From Spiroplasma endosymbiont of 'Nebria riversi' (GTDB lineage: Bacteria; Bacillota_I; Bacilli_A; Mycoplasmatales; Nriv7), in assembly GCF_018831625.1 (NCBI RefSeq), contig NZ_CP065193.1, forward strand, positions 744,001 to 808,000: a stretch of 64,000 nt of DNA, in the 5' to 3' direction. The notes under the pieces were generated by a model that did not search any database, was not told where the DNA came from, and worked only from the letters and a program-made list of their open reading frames with translations. This document shows positions 48,773 to 60,710 of the stretch, one piece after another. Position 1 is the first letter of the stretch. Each line of letters begins with the position of its first letter. Position numbers and translations under genes: made by a program.

Positions 48773-49272
48773 ACTAAATGCTGTATTCAAATGGCAGTTG
48801 ATAATAATAACAATATTTATGTTAAATCCACAAACACCAAACGTTTACAAAAACAATGAGTTATTGAAAATATGAACAAAGAATTAATTAACCAAAATTC
48901 AATTATTATTTCTGATATGCAAAAATTATATTTTTTAGTAGCAAAAAAAATTCTACTTTATGTGTAACTAAAACAACAATTAATTCTGAAGCTAGTTATC
49001 GTAACTTAAATAAAATCAGTAAATTACAATCTAGTCTTAAAGAAGCCTTAATTCATTATCATGGTTTAGGTTTTACTAATATTCAAAATTATTTAAATCT
49101 CTGAAAATGAAAATACCAACATAAGTTTTTAACTCCAAACCAATAAACAGCGGTATTATATTTTAATGTATAAAAAATTAAAGTAAAAATAGTAATTTTA
49201 CATAAAAGCCTTTTAAACTTATTAAGTTGATGATTTTTTTTATTTTATCAAGAGTTTTCGACAAAATTAAAA
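48773..49272 (+). mobile_element. IS1595-family 3' fragment (copy 6)
   Basis: Starts abruptly at ACTAAATGCTG (about codon 180 of the transposase) and keeps the right end (TTCGACAAAATTAAAA). It has a small deletion (AKQTNS reduced) and other changes. No left end. Confidence 0.8.
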
Positions 49273-49340
49273 AAAAAATTATAAAAAATTTTTTTAAATT
49301 ATGATAGCTAATTATATAATTAATTGTAAGGAGAATAAAA

Positions 49341-50123
49341 ATGAAAAAAATTAGTCGTAGTTTTTCAGTTAAAGGTTTTTATACATTGATTTTTGCTATT
49401 GTTGGTACAATTGTTTTAATTTGAGATTTTATTGATTATTTATTTTTCCATTCTTATTTAGCAAAATATGATTTATTATATACTGATAAAGGAACAATCT
49501 TTATTTCTTTTTTTACGCAACAAACTAATATTATTGTTATTATTTATTTTTATTTTGTGGCATATTTTCATTTTACTTATCAAAAACTAGACATCCATTC
49601 CTTTTTGATTCGTTTATTTGTTACGGTATATATTGCTGTTACTTCAATAGTTTTTATGGCTGGTTTATTACCAGGAATTGTTAATAAAACTACATATGAC
49701 CTTAAAGGTTGAATTTTTACAATATTTTTACATTTTATTATTCCGATAGGAATGCTTATTTATTTTTTTTGAATGTCAGGTAAATTTCATTATGATTTAC
49801 GAAGATTTAATCGTCAATCTTTATATAAAGTTTATATGTATCCATTTTTTTATTTTTTGTTTATAATGGTGCGCGGTGAACTTCGCCATCAAAATTCATT
49901 TATTGATAGTCTTTATGATAAATTTCCCTTAGAAATTTTTGATTTAGAATATCCCTATTGATTTTTAAACTATCATCATTATACTTATGGTATTGCAACA
50001 ATTACAGTAACATTTTTATTTTTATTTATATTAATTACTGGGTTAACTTATTTATTCATTTCATTAAATAATGTTATTTTTGAAAAACGACAATATCGTC
50101 ATTCTAAAATGGTGCGCAGATAA
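49341..50123 (+). CDS. Pr6Pr/DUF1600-type membrane protein (first copy)
   Basis: 260 residues, six hydrophobic helices: MKKISRSFSVKGFYTLIFAI, FISFFTQQTNIIVIIYFYFV, ITVTFLFLFILITGLTYLF and others. Conserved loops FTQQTN, GLLPG and MVRGELRHQNSFIDSLYDKF (the MVRG pattern) are shared with the paralogue at 50829-51629. Mollicute membrane proteins of this type have no known biochemical role. TGTAAGGAGAATAAAA is upstream. The stop overlaps the mtnN ATG (TAATG). Confidence 0.75.
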
Positions 50124-50836
50124 TGATAATTGGAATTATGGCGGCAATGAGCCAAGAGTTAACAATTTTAAATAAGGAATTAAGTAAAATTGCTAAAAAA
50201 ACAGATATTAGTGAGGATTTAGTTGTATGAAATTATCTTGACCACCAAATTATTATTACTGAAAGTGGTATTGGAAAAGTTAATAGTGCTATTAATACTT
50301 ATCATTTGTTACAAAATTATAATTTAGATTTATTAATTAATATTGGTAGTGTTGGCGCTATTAGTGAAGAAATAAAAATTAGTTCATTATTCTTGGTTCA
50401 ACAAGTCTTTTATTATGATGTTGATTTAACAGCATTTGATTATAAATATGGACAATTACCAAAATTGCCACAAGCATATAATTGTATTTATGAACCTTGA
50501 AAAAAATTTAGTAAAAATAATAATATTATGATAACTAATCCCGCTACAGGTGATAGTTTTATTAATAGTGTATCACAAGCACAAATAATTCAAGAAAATG
50601 TTGGTAAGAAAGTAACAATTGTTGATATGGAATGTGCAGCTATTTTTCAATTAGCATATTTACAACAATGTCCCATCTTAGTTTTAAAAGCAGTTTCGGA
50701 TAATGTTTATCATCAATTAAAAAATATTAATCAGTTTAATAAGAGTTTAGAAAATATTAGTCGGAAGTTGACAAAAATAACATTGAAATTAGTTGCTGAA
50801 ATTATTAGTAAAGGGAGAATTGAAGATAATGGTTAA
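50123..50836 (+). CDS. mtnN: 5'-methylthioadenosine/S-adenosylhomocysteine nucleosidase
   Basis: 237 residues. GIMAAMSQELTIL (general-acid Glu region), ITESGIGKVNSAINTYHLLQ, INIGSVGAIS, NPATGDSFI and VDMECAAIFQLAY (ribose-binding Met-Glu) are the Pfs/MtnN signatures. It cleaves MTA and SAH, removing the inhibitory by-products of methylation and polyamine chemistry. One UGA Trp occurs (YEPWKK). Translationally coupled to the gene before (1-base overlap) and after (8-base overlap). Confidence 0.92.
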
Positions 50837-51629
50837 ACATTATATTTTAGGTTTATTAACTTGAAGAACAATATATAAAGTTATTGCTATTAGTTTATGT
50901 ATTGTTGTTTTGGTAATTGGTTATTTGATAGCTTTATTTGATTATCAAGGAACAGCTTTTGATGAAACCCCTGCTAATGGTCGGAGTGGTAATTATTTAA
51001 GTTTTTTTGTGGTGCAAGTAAATATTTTAATTTTAGCATATTTTGTTAATGCGTTAGTCTTTTATCGTAATGAAGGATTAACAAGGTGGACTAAATCAAC
51101 GGCTAAAATTGCTTTTTCTGTTTATGCATCATTCACTTTATTAGTTTATTGAATAATTATTTTTCCATGAGTATTAATATCCACACCGTATACTATTAAA
51201 GGTTGACATTGGATTATTATTGCGTTTCAAAACGGTATTATTCCTTTACTGTTAATTATTTACATTGTGATTATTAGTTATGAAGATATAATCTATTCAA
51301 GAAATTTTTTTCGTTGAAAGCTATGAATTATTATTTTATATCCCTTAATTTATTTAATGTTTATTTTAGTGCGGGGCGCATTACGCTTATTAGATCATAA
51401 TAAACACCCAGATTTATTTACTACTAATGGTAAGATTGATTGGATTAAAATTTATAATTATCCATTTCTTTCATATAATCAAGAAGTTTCTTTTATTAAT
51501 TTTGATGGTGTATTTACTTTTATTTTCTTTATGATTATTTTTACTATTTTATTATTATTTTTAGTATGATTTTATGTGTATATTTTTAATTATCGTTATG
51601 ATATAAAACATAAAAGAAAAAGGAAATAA
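50829..51629 (+). CDS. Pr6Pr/DUF1600-type membrane protein (second copy)
   Basis: 266 residues with about six hydrophobic helices (VIAISLCIVVLVIGYLIALF, IIIFPWVLI, LIYLMFILVRGALRLLDHNK, FIFFMIIFTILLLFLVWFY). The F.VQ.N and VRGALR loops match the copy upstream. Starts inside mtnN and ends two bases before the next ATG. Two such proteins around mtnN suggest an old local duplication. Confidence 0.75.
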
Positions 51630-51631
51630 AA

Positions 51632-52108
51632 ATGAAAAATTATCGTAAAATTATTAATTATTTATATTTAGGAGATTATCAATTAAAACCAGCATTTTGT
51701 GAATTTATTGTCAGTGCTGCGAGTGATTTTTTTGTTCAAAAAATTCCTAATCTTGATGACCAATCAGAACAAGTTTATTTAAGCGATGATAAAAAAGAAT
51801 TATATTTAAATTTGTTAGATTATCCAGAAATCGGTACCTTAGACAAAAAAGTTTTAAAAGCAGGTTTAAATTTTATTGATGAACATCTTAAAGAGGAAGA
51901 AAATGTTTTCGTTCATTGTGTTTGAGGAGTTAATCGTAGTGCTTCATTAGTCTTTATTTATTTAGTTATTAATAACCATTTATCACAAGATAACTTTCAT
52001 AGTGCTTGAAAACAATTTAAAAAAAATTATTCCCGTGCTAATCCGAACCCAGCTTATTGACATTATTTGAATCATGAGTTTCCTTATAATGATTTAAAAA
52101 ATAAGTAA
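51632..52108 (+). CDS. Dual-specificity protein phosphatase
   Basis: 158 residues. The cysteine-phosphatase loop VHCVWGVNRSASLVFIYLV (HCx5RS, Trp by UGA) is near residue 95-103. The general-acid Asp region LNLLDYPEIGTLDKK precedes it, and the C-terminal SRANPNPAYWHYLNHEF recalls the NP.F motif of DSPs. It would dephosphorylate phosphoproteins or phosphosugars in the cytoplasm. AAAAGGAAATAAA gives a ribosome site overlapping the upstream stop. Confidence 0.85.
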
Positions 52109-52137
52109 AATCTTTTTTAGTAATTAAGGAGAACATA

Positions 52138-54306
52138 ATGGAAAAAATTAAAGGCTATTTAAAAACAATTGTTTTTGAAACTAATGGTTTTATAATTTGT
52201 AAGTTTTTGTTACATGATAGTATTAATCGTTATATTTTTGTTAAAGGTTATTTATTTAATTTGCAACCCGAACAGTTATATGAACTACAAGGGCAATTTG
52301 TTAGTCACCCAAAGTATGGTAAACAATTTCAAGTTGAACAATATGAAACAGTAATTATTGAAGACAATGAATATTTAGTGAAGTATTTGTCATCACCATT
52401 ATTTCCGACAATTGGTAAAACTACAGCTCAAAAAATTATTGATTATTTACAAGATGATGTTTTAAATAAGATTTATTGTGATGATAAGATTTTATTTAAT
52501 ATTGGTATTAAAAAAAATCAAGCGCAAATTATTTATGAACAAATTAAAAAGCAAAAAAATGATCATCAATTAACACAATGATTTTCACGAGCTCAGTTAT
52601 CTTTTGATTTATTGCATAAGTTACAAGCACAATATGGAGAAAAACTTTTACAATTAATAAAAGTTAATCCTTATGTGTTAAGTGATCAATGTGAATTTTG
52701 AACTTTTCATAAAGCTGACCAACTTGCTAGAGTCTTAGAAATTAATCTTGATAATGTTTCGCGTTTAGTATATGCATTAAGATATATTATTCGTCAAGAG
52801 TCCTTTAAGACAGGACATAGTTATTTTCCAGTTAATATAATTTTAAAACAACTTATGAAGTATAGTATTTTAGATGAAAAATTAATTAATCAAGTAGTAA
52901 TGCAAGCTGTTAATGAAAATAAAATTATCGTTAATAATAATAATTTTTATGATATAGAAATTTATTATAGTGAAATTTTTATTGCTAAATATTTAAATCA
53001 ATTACAAAAATTAGATAATAATATTAATGATGCTGTTATTATTGAAGATATTCATATTATTGAACAAGAAAATAATATTAGTTATAATAACAAACAACAA
53101 TTAGCATTATTAAAATTTAGTCAAAAAAATTTAACCATTATTAATGGTGGACCAGGGACAGGAAAAACAACTTTAATTAAAGGAATTATTGCTTTATATC
53201 AAAAAAATTATCCTCATAATACAGTTGCGATTTGTGCGCCCACAGGAAGAGCCGCTAAACGATTAAAAGAGCAAACTAACGTTGAAGCGATGACAATTCA
53301 TAAATTATTAAAATGAGATTTGCATCACAATAAATTTAATCATAATGAAACTGAGCCATTAAATTTTGATTTAATTGTTGTTGATGAGATGAGCATGGTT
53401 GATACAATTTTATTTAATAATTTATTGGTTGCTAGTCCTAATTTACATAAATTAGTTTTAGTTGGTGATAACAATCAATTAACTTCTGTTGGTAGTGGCA
53501 ATGTTTTAGGAGATTTATTACAAGTATCACATTTAAATATTATTAGTTTACAGAAAATCTATCGTCAACTTGAAAAATCAGAAATTATTAATTTAGCATA
53601 TCAAATGCAACAAAATAATTTTAGTTATGAATTTACTAATAGTAATGAAGTTCAATTTATTGAATATGATCAAATCCAACAACTTTTAGAAAATTTGGCA
53701 AAGATATTTTTACAATTAGTTAATGAAAGCAATATCTTTGAAGTTCAGGTTCTTGCTTCAATGTATAATGGTCGTTGCGGCATTAATGCAATTAATGAAA
53801 TATTGCAAGAAGCATATAATCCTTTTTGTAAAGATAAAATGCAAATTAAAATTGCAACAACTATTTTTCGTGTTGGTGATAAAGTAATGCAAACTAAAAA
53901 TGATAGTGAAAAAGATATTTATAATGGTGGTATTGGGATTATTGATAGCATTATTACTAATGAACAAAATAAACAAGTTATTATTGTTCGTTATGAGCAA
54001 AGAATTATTGAATATCACCATCAGGAGTTGAATAATCTTATTTTAGCTTATACTATTTCTGTTCATAAATCACAAGGTAGTGAATACCCGTTTGTAATAA
54101 TGATTATTGACAGTAGTGCAACATATATGTTAAAAAGAAATCTTATTTATACGGCCATTACTCGCTGTCAAAAGAAATTATATCTTTTAGGTCAAAAAAA
54201 TATTTTTATTAAAGCTGTTAATTCATTAGAAAAACCACGAATTACAACATTAGTTAAAAGATTAATGGAAAATAAAATAATCCATAGTGGTAAAATATCA
54301 TCATAA
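52138..54306 (+). CDS. recD2: RecD2-type DNA helicase
   Basis: 722 residues. An N-terminal OB/RecD2 region (MEKIKGYLKTIVFETNGF, GKQFQVEQYETVI) is followed by an HhH-like segment (FPTIGKTTAQKIIDYL), Walker A GGPGTGKTT (residues 337-345), APTGRAAKRL (motif Ia), IVVDEMSMVD (motif II), LVLVGDNNQLTSVGSG (motif III), QKIYRQ (IV) and the C-terminal YTISVHKSQGSEYP (motif V) and YTAITRCQKKLYLLG (VI). A 5'-3' SF1B helicase acting in DNA repair and recombination without RecBC. AAGGAGAACATA precedes the ATG. Last gene of the cluster. Confidence 0.94.
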
Positions 54307-54342
54307 ATGACATCATCTAATAAGTGAAAAGTGAGGGATATT

Positions 54343-55761
54343 ATGAAAAAGAATGTATCGCCAATAGTTATCTTTTTTTGATTAATACAAGTTCTTAATA
54401 TTATTAGTGCTTGTTCTTTAAGTGTTAAAGATTTAAACACTTTAAATAGTATACAATCAATTATTTATCAATCAAATAATCAATATAATAAACTACAACA
54501 AGAGATTATTAAAGAAGAGTAATTTATTAAGCGCCCTCTTCATAAATAAGGCAAAATTTAAATATTTTGCTGATAGTGAAGCAACCAATGATATTAGTAG
54601 TAATTTACAAGTGAAAGGGGATATATGAGAAACTATTTCTGTTGGGAATGATGAAAAGTATTGAACTGGTACTAGTAAACCATTACTAATGAGTCTTATT
54701 GGTCCATTTACTGAAATTGCTAATTTTGGAAATCCATTGCAAACAATTCCAACTTTTAGTTATAGTAATGGTAGTTTTTATGTATTTTTATATAACAGAA
54801 TTCTAAAAGGTGATCGGACTGGTAACTTTCAAGAGTTAGGAACGATGCCTATTTCTGATGCTTTTTGAAGTGCATTAGTATATAATGACAATATTTATAT
54901 GGGAACAATAACCAAAAAACTTTTTAAAGGTAATAAAAATGGTAACTTTCAAGAATTAACCAATTGAACTGGCGGGATGATTTGAAGTCTTGCTGTTCAT
55001 AATAATAATTTTTATTTAGGTACTGATACGGGGAAAGTTTTTTTAGTTAAAGATTCTAATACTTTTGAAGAAATATTTAGTTTTTCTGATAGTGGTGCTA
55101 AAATTATCAGAATAGGTTCTTTTTTTAATTTTGTCGAAAACTCTTGATAAAATAAAAAAAATCATCAACTTGATAATTTTAAAAGGCTTTTATGTAAAAT
55201 TACTATTTTTACTTTAATTTTTTATACATTAAAATATAATACCGCTGTTTGTTGGTTTGGGTTAAACCCTTATGTTGGTATTTTCATTTTCAGAGATTTA
55301 AATAATTTTGAATATTAGTAAAACCTAAACCATGATAATGAATTAAGGCTTCTTTAAGACTAGATTGTAATTTACTGATTTTATTTAAGTTACGATAACT
55401 AGCTTCAGGATTAATTGTTGTTTTAGTTACACATAAAGTAGAATTTGTTTGTTTTGATACTAAAAAATTAATAGGTTCTTTTAATAATAGTTTATATATT
55501 GGTGTTAATTATGGAACAAGTGGCAGTAAACTCTTTAAAGAAAGTACAGTCGGTAATTTTACTGAATTAAGTAATTTTGATAAAAATATTAATGATATGA
55601 TTTTTGTTAACTTGGTCGCAGGAATTAGAAATTTAGTATTTTATAATAATAATTTTTATACTAGTAATTTTGCTGGTTTTATATTTAAAATAAATCTTAT
55701 CACTTTTATTGTTATAATAAAAAAAATTAATATTCCCTTTAATTTCTTTTTTAAATATTAA
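54343..55761 (+). pseudogene. Lipoprotein with beta-propeller-like repeats, frameshifted and IS-interrupted
   Basis: The signal MKKNVSPIVIFFWLIQVLNI, lipobox ISAC, then QQEIIKEE and a frameshift at about 54519 (SNLLSALFINKAKFKYFADS). Repeats of the type LVYNDNIYMGTITKKLFKGN, GNFQEL and LAVHNNNFYLGTDTGKVF suggest blades of a propeller. At 55123-55469 an IS1595 fragment interrupts IRIGS / FNNSLYIGVNYGTSG. The frame then runs to 55759-55761, overlapping the end of the convergent gene. A surface-exposed protein is inferred from the lipobox. Confidence 0.65.
55123..55469 (-). mobile_element. IS1595 internally deleted fragment (copy 7)
   Basis: ~347 bases in minus orientation. The right end is intact (TTTTAATTTTGTCGAAAAC), then the last ~80 transposase codons, then a jump at ACTAAAAAATTAA that may retain the last bases of the left end. 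AATAGGTTC occurs on both sides (55111-55119 and 55470-55478), and closing it restores the host reading frame, so the element transposed as, or was deleted after insertion to, a MITE-like form. Confidence 0.7.
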
Positions 55762-56791
55762 TTTATCTGAGTTTAAAACATATAACCCGTTTTCTGTACA
55801 AATATACATATTATTAATTTTATCAATTATAATAATTGAATTAATTTGACCATTAATTCCATTAATTTCTGTTGGTGTTATTTCACCCGATTTCAGAACA
55901 TAAATATCATCAAAAGTCCTAAAATAAACATTATTATGCGTATCAATTACAATTTGTTGAATTTGACCATTAATTACTAAAATTTGATTTGCTTTTAATT
56001 CTCCATTTTTTATAAATTGAGGATTTCCATCAGAATAACCATTTGTTCAAAAATATGAATTATTGTTACTATCAGATACAACTGTGTTAATAACATTTCC
56101 AACAAATGCATAAATTTTTCTGGATTCTGTATCTCCATTTCTTAAAACAAAAGTTCCATTCTCTCTTGTTTGAAAAAAAATATTATCATTATTATCAACA
56201 ATAATTGAATAAACGCTACTAAAGTTTGGAACTATTGTTTCCTCCACTTCAATTATTATATTTTTTTCAGATTTTAAAATATATGTTCCACCATTAAATC
56301 CAGAAAAATAAACATTATCATTACTATCTATTGCAATGTTACTAACAGCAAATTTAAAATTAATTTTTGTTGGTGTTGTTTCGCCATTTTTTAAAATATA
56401 TGCTCCACCAGCGAACAATGTATAATAAACATTATTTTTACTATCAACAGCAATTGAAATAAAGTTTTCATTAATTCCAAAAACAATTGGATCAATATTT
56501 CCTCTATCTTTTAAAAGATAAGATTTATCTTTTTTTTGTAAATAAACACCATCTTTAAAAATTTGAATATAATAAACTGGTGTTTCAATGATTTTAATAA
56601 CTTTTGTTTTATTATATTCTAAAAAATAAAGTCCATCATCTGTTTCAAAATAAGCATTATTCTTATTGTCAAATATAATTTGATTTATATTTTCATTAAT
56701 ACCAGTAATTTCTATAATTTGTAATTCATTTTCTTCAAATTTATTAGAATTAAATATTAATTTATAATTACCACTTTCAGTATTAACATAA
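55633..56791 (-). pseudogene. Repeat protein (propeller-like), 5'-truncated by IS1595
   Basis: Open frame without a start from 56791 to TAA 55633. ~50-residue repeats: INQIIFDNKNNAYFETDDGL, VSNIAIDSNDNVYFSGFNGG then TYILKS, YSIIVDNNDNIFFQTRENGT then FVLRNG, QQIVIDTHNNVYFRTFDDIY then VLKSGE. Each has I..D..NN.YF followed by G.Y.L..G, typical of beta-propeller or Reg-type blades. At least six blades are visible. Related in style to secreted repeat proteins of spiroplasmas. The 3' end overlaps the convergent lipoprotein frame by ~130 bases, which suggests a deletion joined them. Confidence 0.6.
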
Positions 56792-57937
56792 ATTTTAATT
56801 TTGTAGAAAACTCTTGATATTTATTGAATATATTTAATTTTAAGTATATTTTTAATATGATATAGGTGGATAATAATTATGGAAAAAATAATTCAAGAAC
56901 TAGTAAATACTTTAACAGATGATCAATTTTTAGAATTTTATGAAAAAGTCAAACAACAAGCAGAATTAATAAAAAAACAAAAACGTTTAAATGAAATTGA
57001 TCAAAAATTTAGATCACAAGGTATTAAATGCCCTAAATGTGAATCTTACCATTGCGTTAAAAATGGACATAATTCAGAAGGAAAACAAAAATATTTATGT
57101 AAAAATTGCCGCGCAAGTTTTGGTGCTTTTCGTAATCATTTTATTTATTGAAGTCATTTAAATTATGAACAATCAAATTTATTGATTCAAATTTCATTGC
57201 TGGGGCAATCTAGTAAAACAATTTCTCGTTTTATTAAAACTACATTAAAAACTGCTTGATATAATCGTCAAAAATTAATGAAATCAAAATAATTAGAAAA
57301 TACCCAATTAAAATTTAAAAAATTATCTGGTAAAATCCAAATCGATGAAACATTTATTAAAGAAATTCATAAAGGAAATTTCAAACATAAAACTGATCCA
57401 CGAAGAATTTACCTTGACACATTCGCAAATAATACTAAATGCTGTATTCAAATGGCAGTTGATAATAATAACAATATTTATGTTAAATCCACAAACACCA
57501 AACGTTTACAAAGACAATGAGTTATTGAAAATATGAACAAAGAATTAATTAACCAAAATTCAATTATTACTTCTGATATGCAAAAATTATATTTTTTAGT
57601 AGCAAAACAAACAAATTCTACTTTATGTGCAACTAAAACAACAATTAATCCTGAAGCTAGTTATCGTAACTTAAATAAAATCAGTAAATTACAATCTAGT
57701 CTTAAAGAAGCCTTAATTCGTTATCATGGTTTAGGTTTTACTAATATTCAAAATTATTTAAATCTCTGAAAATGAAAATACCAACACAAGGGTTAACTCC
57801 AAACCAACAAACAGCGGTATTATATTTTAATGTATAAAAAATTAAAGTAAAAATAGTAATTTTATATAAAAGCCTTTTAAACTTATCAAGTTGATGATTT
57901 TTTTTATTTTATCAAGAGTTTTCAACAAAATTAAAAT
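56792..57937 (+). mobile_element. IS1595-family element, copy 8
   Basis: Both ends present. The right end abuts repeat R (copy 4), whereas in copies 1 and 2 the left end abuts R. Confidence 0.85.
56879..57837 (+). pseudogene. IS1595-family transposase, nonsense codon
   Basis: TAA at 57290-57292 replaces Gln in KSKQLEN just before the catalytic domain, and one T is missing near 57792 (CACAAGGGTTAACTCC). The zinc ribbon and IDETFIK are otherwise normal. Confidence 0.83.
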
Positions 57938-57940
57938 AAT

Positions 57941-58093
57941 TTTTATTGTGTAAAAATTCAATAATATGATAAAATGGTAATGAATAAAAATGACAATAAC
58001 AAGAAGGGTAGGGTTAGTTTAGTAATTAAATAATATAATTAGCTGATTGTCTTGCTTCTTGAAAGCAATACCTAAGAAAACTAAACGCGACCC
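57941..58093 (+). repeat. 155-bp repeat R, copy 4
   Basis: Same content as copies 1-3, ending CGCGACCC. Its outward frame (CFLKAIPKKTKRDP) is fused in frame to the next remnant, giving a 66-residue hybrid from 58047 to 58247. Confidence 0.65.
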
Positions 58094-58247
58094 GTTTTAT
58101 GTCGTAGATATAAAAGATGATATTTATGTGCAAATTAATGATAGTGATTTATATTTTGTTATTGATAAAAAATATAATTTGGTTAAAACAATAACGCCAA
58201 TAAGTCAAGAGCGTTTATTAATTATTATTAAAGGAGGAAATGACTAA
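58094..58247 (+). pseudogene. C-terminal remnant of an unidentified gene
   Basis: FYVVDIKDDIYVQINDSDLY, VIDKKYNLVKTITPISQERL, IIKGGND, TAA 58245-58247. The 5' part was lost at the R boundary. The stop overlaps the next ATG (TAATG) and AAAGGAGG lies at its end, so it was the upstream gene of an operon with 58247-58882. Confidence 0.55.
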
Positions 58248-58882
58248 TGTTTTTAGTAACAGGTAATTTACAAAATGGACAAACTACTTGGGTAATGTTA
58301 GGTTTAATTATTATTATTGTAGTTGTAATGATAGTTTCTTCAATTCGTAAACGAAAACAAGATAAAATTGAAAAAGAAAAGCGTCAAAAAGAAGTTAGAG
58401 ATAAAATTAAGCAGTATTTAAAGATTAATGATAATATTGCTCATAAAAGAATTGAATATGATAAAGTAATTGCTAGAGCAGGTAAAGATTATAAATATCG
58501 TGATGTTTTTGATATTGTTATCAAATTATATGACTCAAAATCAAATGCGTTATATGCTACTAAAGCTTTTGAAGTTGAAGGTTTAACAAAACAATTAAGT
58601 AAAAAAGAATATGAAACAACTTGAAAAGTTAATCATGAATTAGAATTAGAAGCTACTTTAATTCGTTTGCAAAAAGAACAAAAGAAAAATTATTGAAAGA
58701 TGACTAAGGCTGAGCGAGCACAAGTCAGATTAGAGCGCAAGGAAGCAAAAATAATAGAAAAAGCAGAAATTAAAAAAATTAAGCAAGAGAAAAAAATCAA
58801 AGCAACTAAAAAAGTTGTTCAAAATAAAAATGAGGTTCTTATTAAGCGACAACCTAATGAGAAGTTTGGTGCTAAAAAATAA
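58247..58882 (+). CDS. Single-pass membrane protein with long charged coiled coil
   Basis: 211 residues: MFLVTGNLQNGQTTWVMLGL, helix ~residues 15-34 (IIIIVVVMIVSS), then RKRKQDKIEKEKRQKEVRDK and further Lys/Glu-rich helices to NEKFGAKK. Trp is TGG at residue 15 and UGA later (ETTWKVN, NYWKMTK). A small membrane anchor with a cytoplasmic coiled coil could be structural, but no family is recognised. Strong ribosome site AAAGGAGG. It is now the first intact gene downstream of an outward promoter in repeat R. Confidence 0.6.
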
Positions 58883-58919
58883 ATAGTTTAATTAATTCAT
58901 AATCTGAGGAAATGATAAA

Positions 58920-60710
58920 ATGCTTCATAAAATATATAAAGAAGATTATAAAAATTATCGGGAATGTGCTAAATTATCATTTCTTTTACGAAAAGAAAAT
59001 CATCAAAAGACAATTCAATGGCACGATAGGGAGTTAACTTATTTTTTTAGTTTGCCTGAATTTGGTGATGAAAAGCAAAAAGATGACTTGACAAATATTT
59101 CTGCGCATAGTTTAGAATTATTAGCGAACGATGATTATAGTTTTAGCGATTTAGAGGTAATTGATAGTGAAACTATTCTTGATGGTTTAGAAGTAGGTTA
59201 CCATGCTAAGCAATATTTTTTACGAAATTATCGTTGTTTTGATTTAGATACTTATGAAAAACATCTTGTGGCAAATAAAACGGTAGAAAAAATTCTTGAT
59301 GCTAATCTTGGAGTGTTGTTTGAACCGCGATTTGAATATAATGATTGTGTTACAAAGGTTGATGTTTTAAAACGAAATGGTACGGGTTGAGACTTAATTG
59401 AAGTTAAGGCAACAACTAAGGTTCATCGTGAACATTTATATGATGTTCTTTATCAATATTATATTTTGACTAATTGCAATATTGAGATTAAAAATATTTA
59501 TTTAATGCATTTAAATGGTTTTTATTTTCATCAAGGTGATTTAGAATATGATAATTTGTTTATTTTAGCAAGTAAATATAATTTAACAACTACTGGTTCA
59601 AAGCAAGAAAATATTATGGTTGGTGTAAAAAAAGATTTAGCAAAGCGAGATTTTAATCAAGATATTCAGCGCATTAAAGATATTTTTCAAATGCCAGTTG
59701 CTGAAGCATTAGTGTGGTTAAAGACTAGTCAATGTCATAATCGGGGTAAATATGATTATTGTATTCATGTTTATGCTAAATTACCCAAAGAGCATACAAT
59801 ATTTAATCTTTATCGGTTAGTAAAAACTAAAAAAGCAAGATTATATTATGAAAATAATTTTTTGTCGCTTTATACATCTAATTTTTTTGATCTTAATTTA
59901 ACAGCTAATCAATATCGCCAAATTAAAGTTGTTCAAAATTTAGAAGGTGTTGTTGCATTGTCAGAACGAAGATATTTACAAAGTATATATAAGGAATATG
60001 TGTATCCGATTTATATGTATGATTTTGAAACTGTTAAAAGTGCCATTCCGAAATATGAAAATAGTACACCATATGATCAAATTCCGTTTCAGTATTCAAT
60101 TCATGTTTTATTGGATAATAAGTTTAATGAAGAGAAACATAATATTAAACATTATCGTTATTTAAGTGACGGTGTTGGTGATCATCGTTTAGTTTTAATT
60201 GAAAATTTAATTAAAGATTTAACACGATATGGCGTAGGTACTTATGTTGCATATAATAAAAGTTTTGAGAAGCAAGTTTTAAAAAAAATGGCATTATTAT
60301 ATCCGATTTATGAAGAAATATTAATGCAAATTTCTGATCGGACTGTTGATTTAATGGATTTCTTTAAAAATTTTGCAATTTATAAAGCAGAATTTAATGG
60401 TAGTCTTTCAATTAAGAAAACATTGCCGGCTTTTAATTCGGAATTTTCTTATGATGATTTAGAAGTGCAAAATGGAACCGATGCTTCCAGTTTATTCCGT
60501 AAACGGTTGTATAATGAATTACAAAAAGATAATAATCATTTGTTTTTCTTGAAATTAAATGATGCTTGAAAAACTATTAGTTGGCAACAATGACAAGACA
60601 ATTATGTTAAAAATTTGTTATTATATTGTGAACGCGATACTTATGGAATGATAGTTTTATTTACTAAAATTTCTGAATTATTGCGAGAACAGGGATGAAT
60701 TGAATGGTAA
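58920..60710 (+). CDS. DUF2779 nuclease-like protein
   Basis: 596 residues. The N-terminal half has a PD-(D/E)XK-like pattern (VLFEPRFEYNDCVTKVDVLK, GWDLIEVKATTKVHREHLYD: Asp, then Glu-x-Lys in EVK). The C-terminal half has a 3'-5' exonuclease/RNase H-like pattern (IYMYDFETVKSAIPKYENST with DFE, GVGTYVAYNKSFEKQVLKKM, DRTVDLMDFFKNFAIY, CERDTYGM). These two parts define DUF2779 proteins of mollicutes and other bacteria, presumed nucleases of unknown substrate. The stop overlaps fmt by 7 bases. Confidence 0.85.

Noticed and set aside
53758-54440. Minus-strand ORFs 53758-54021 and 54192-54440
   Set aside because: Antisense to recD2 and its downstream lipoprotein; Asn/Ile-rich shadow frames.
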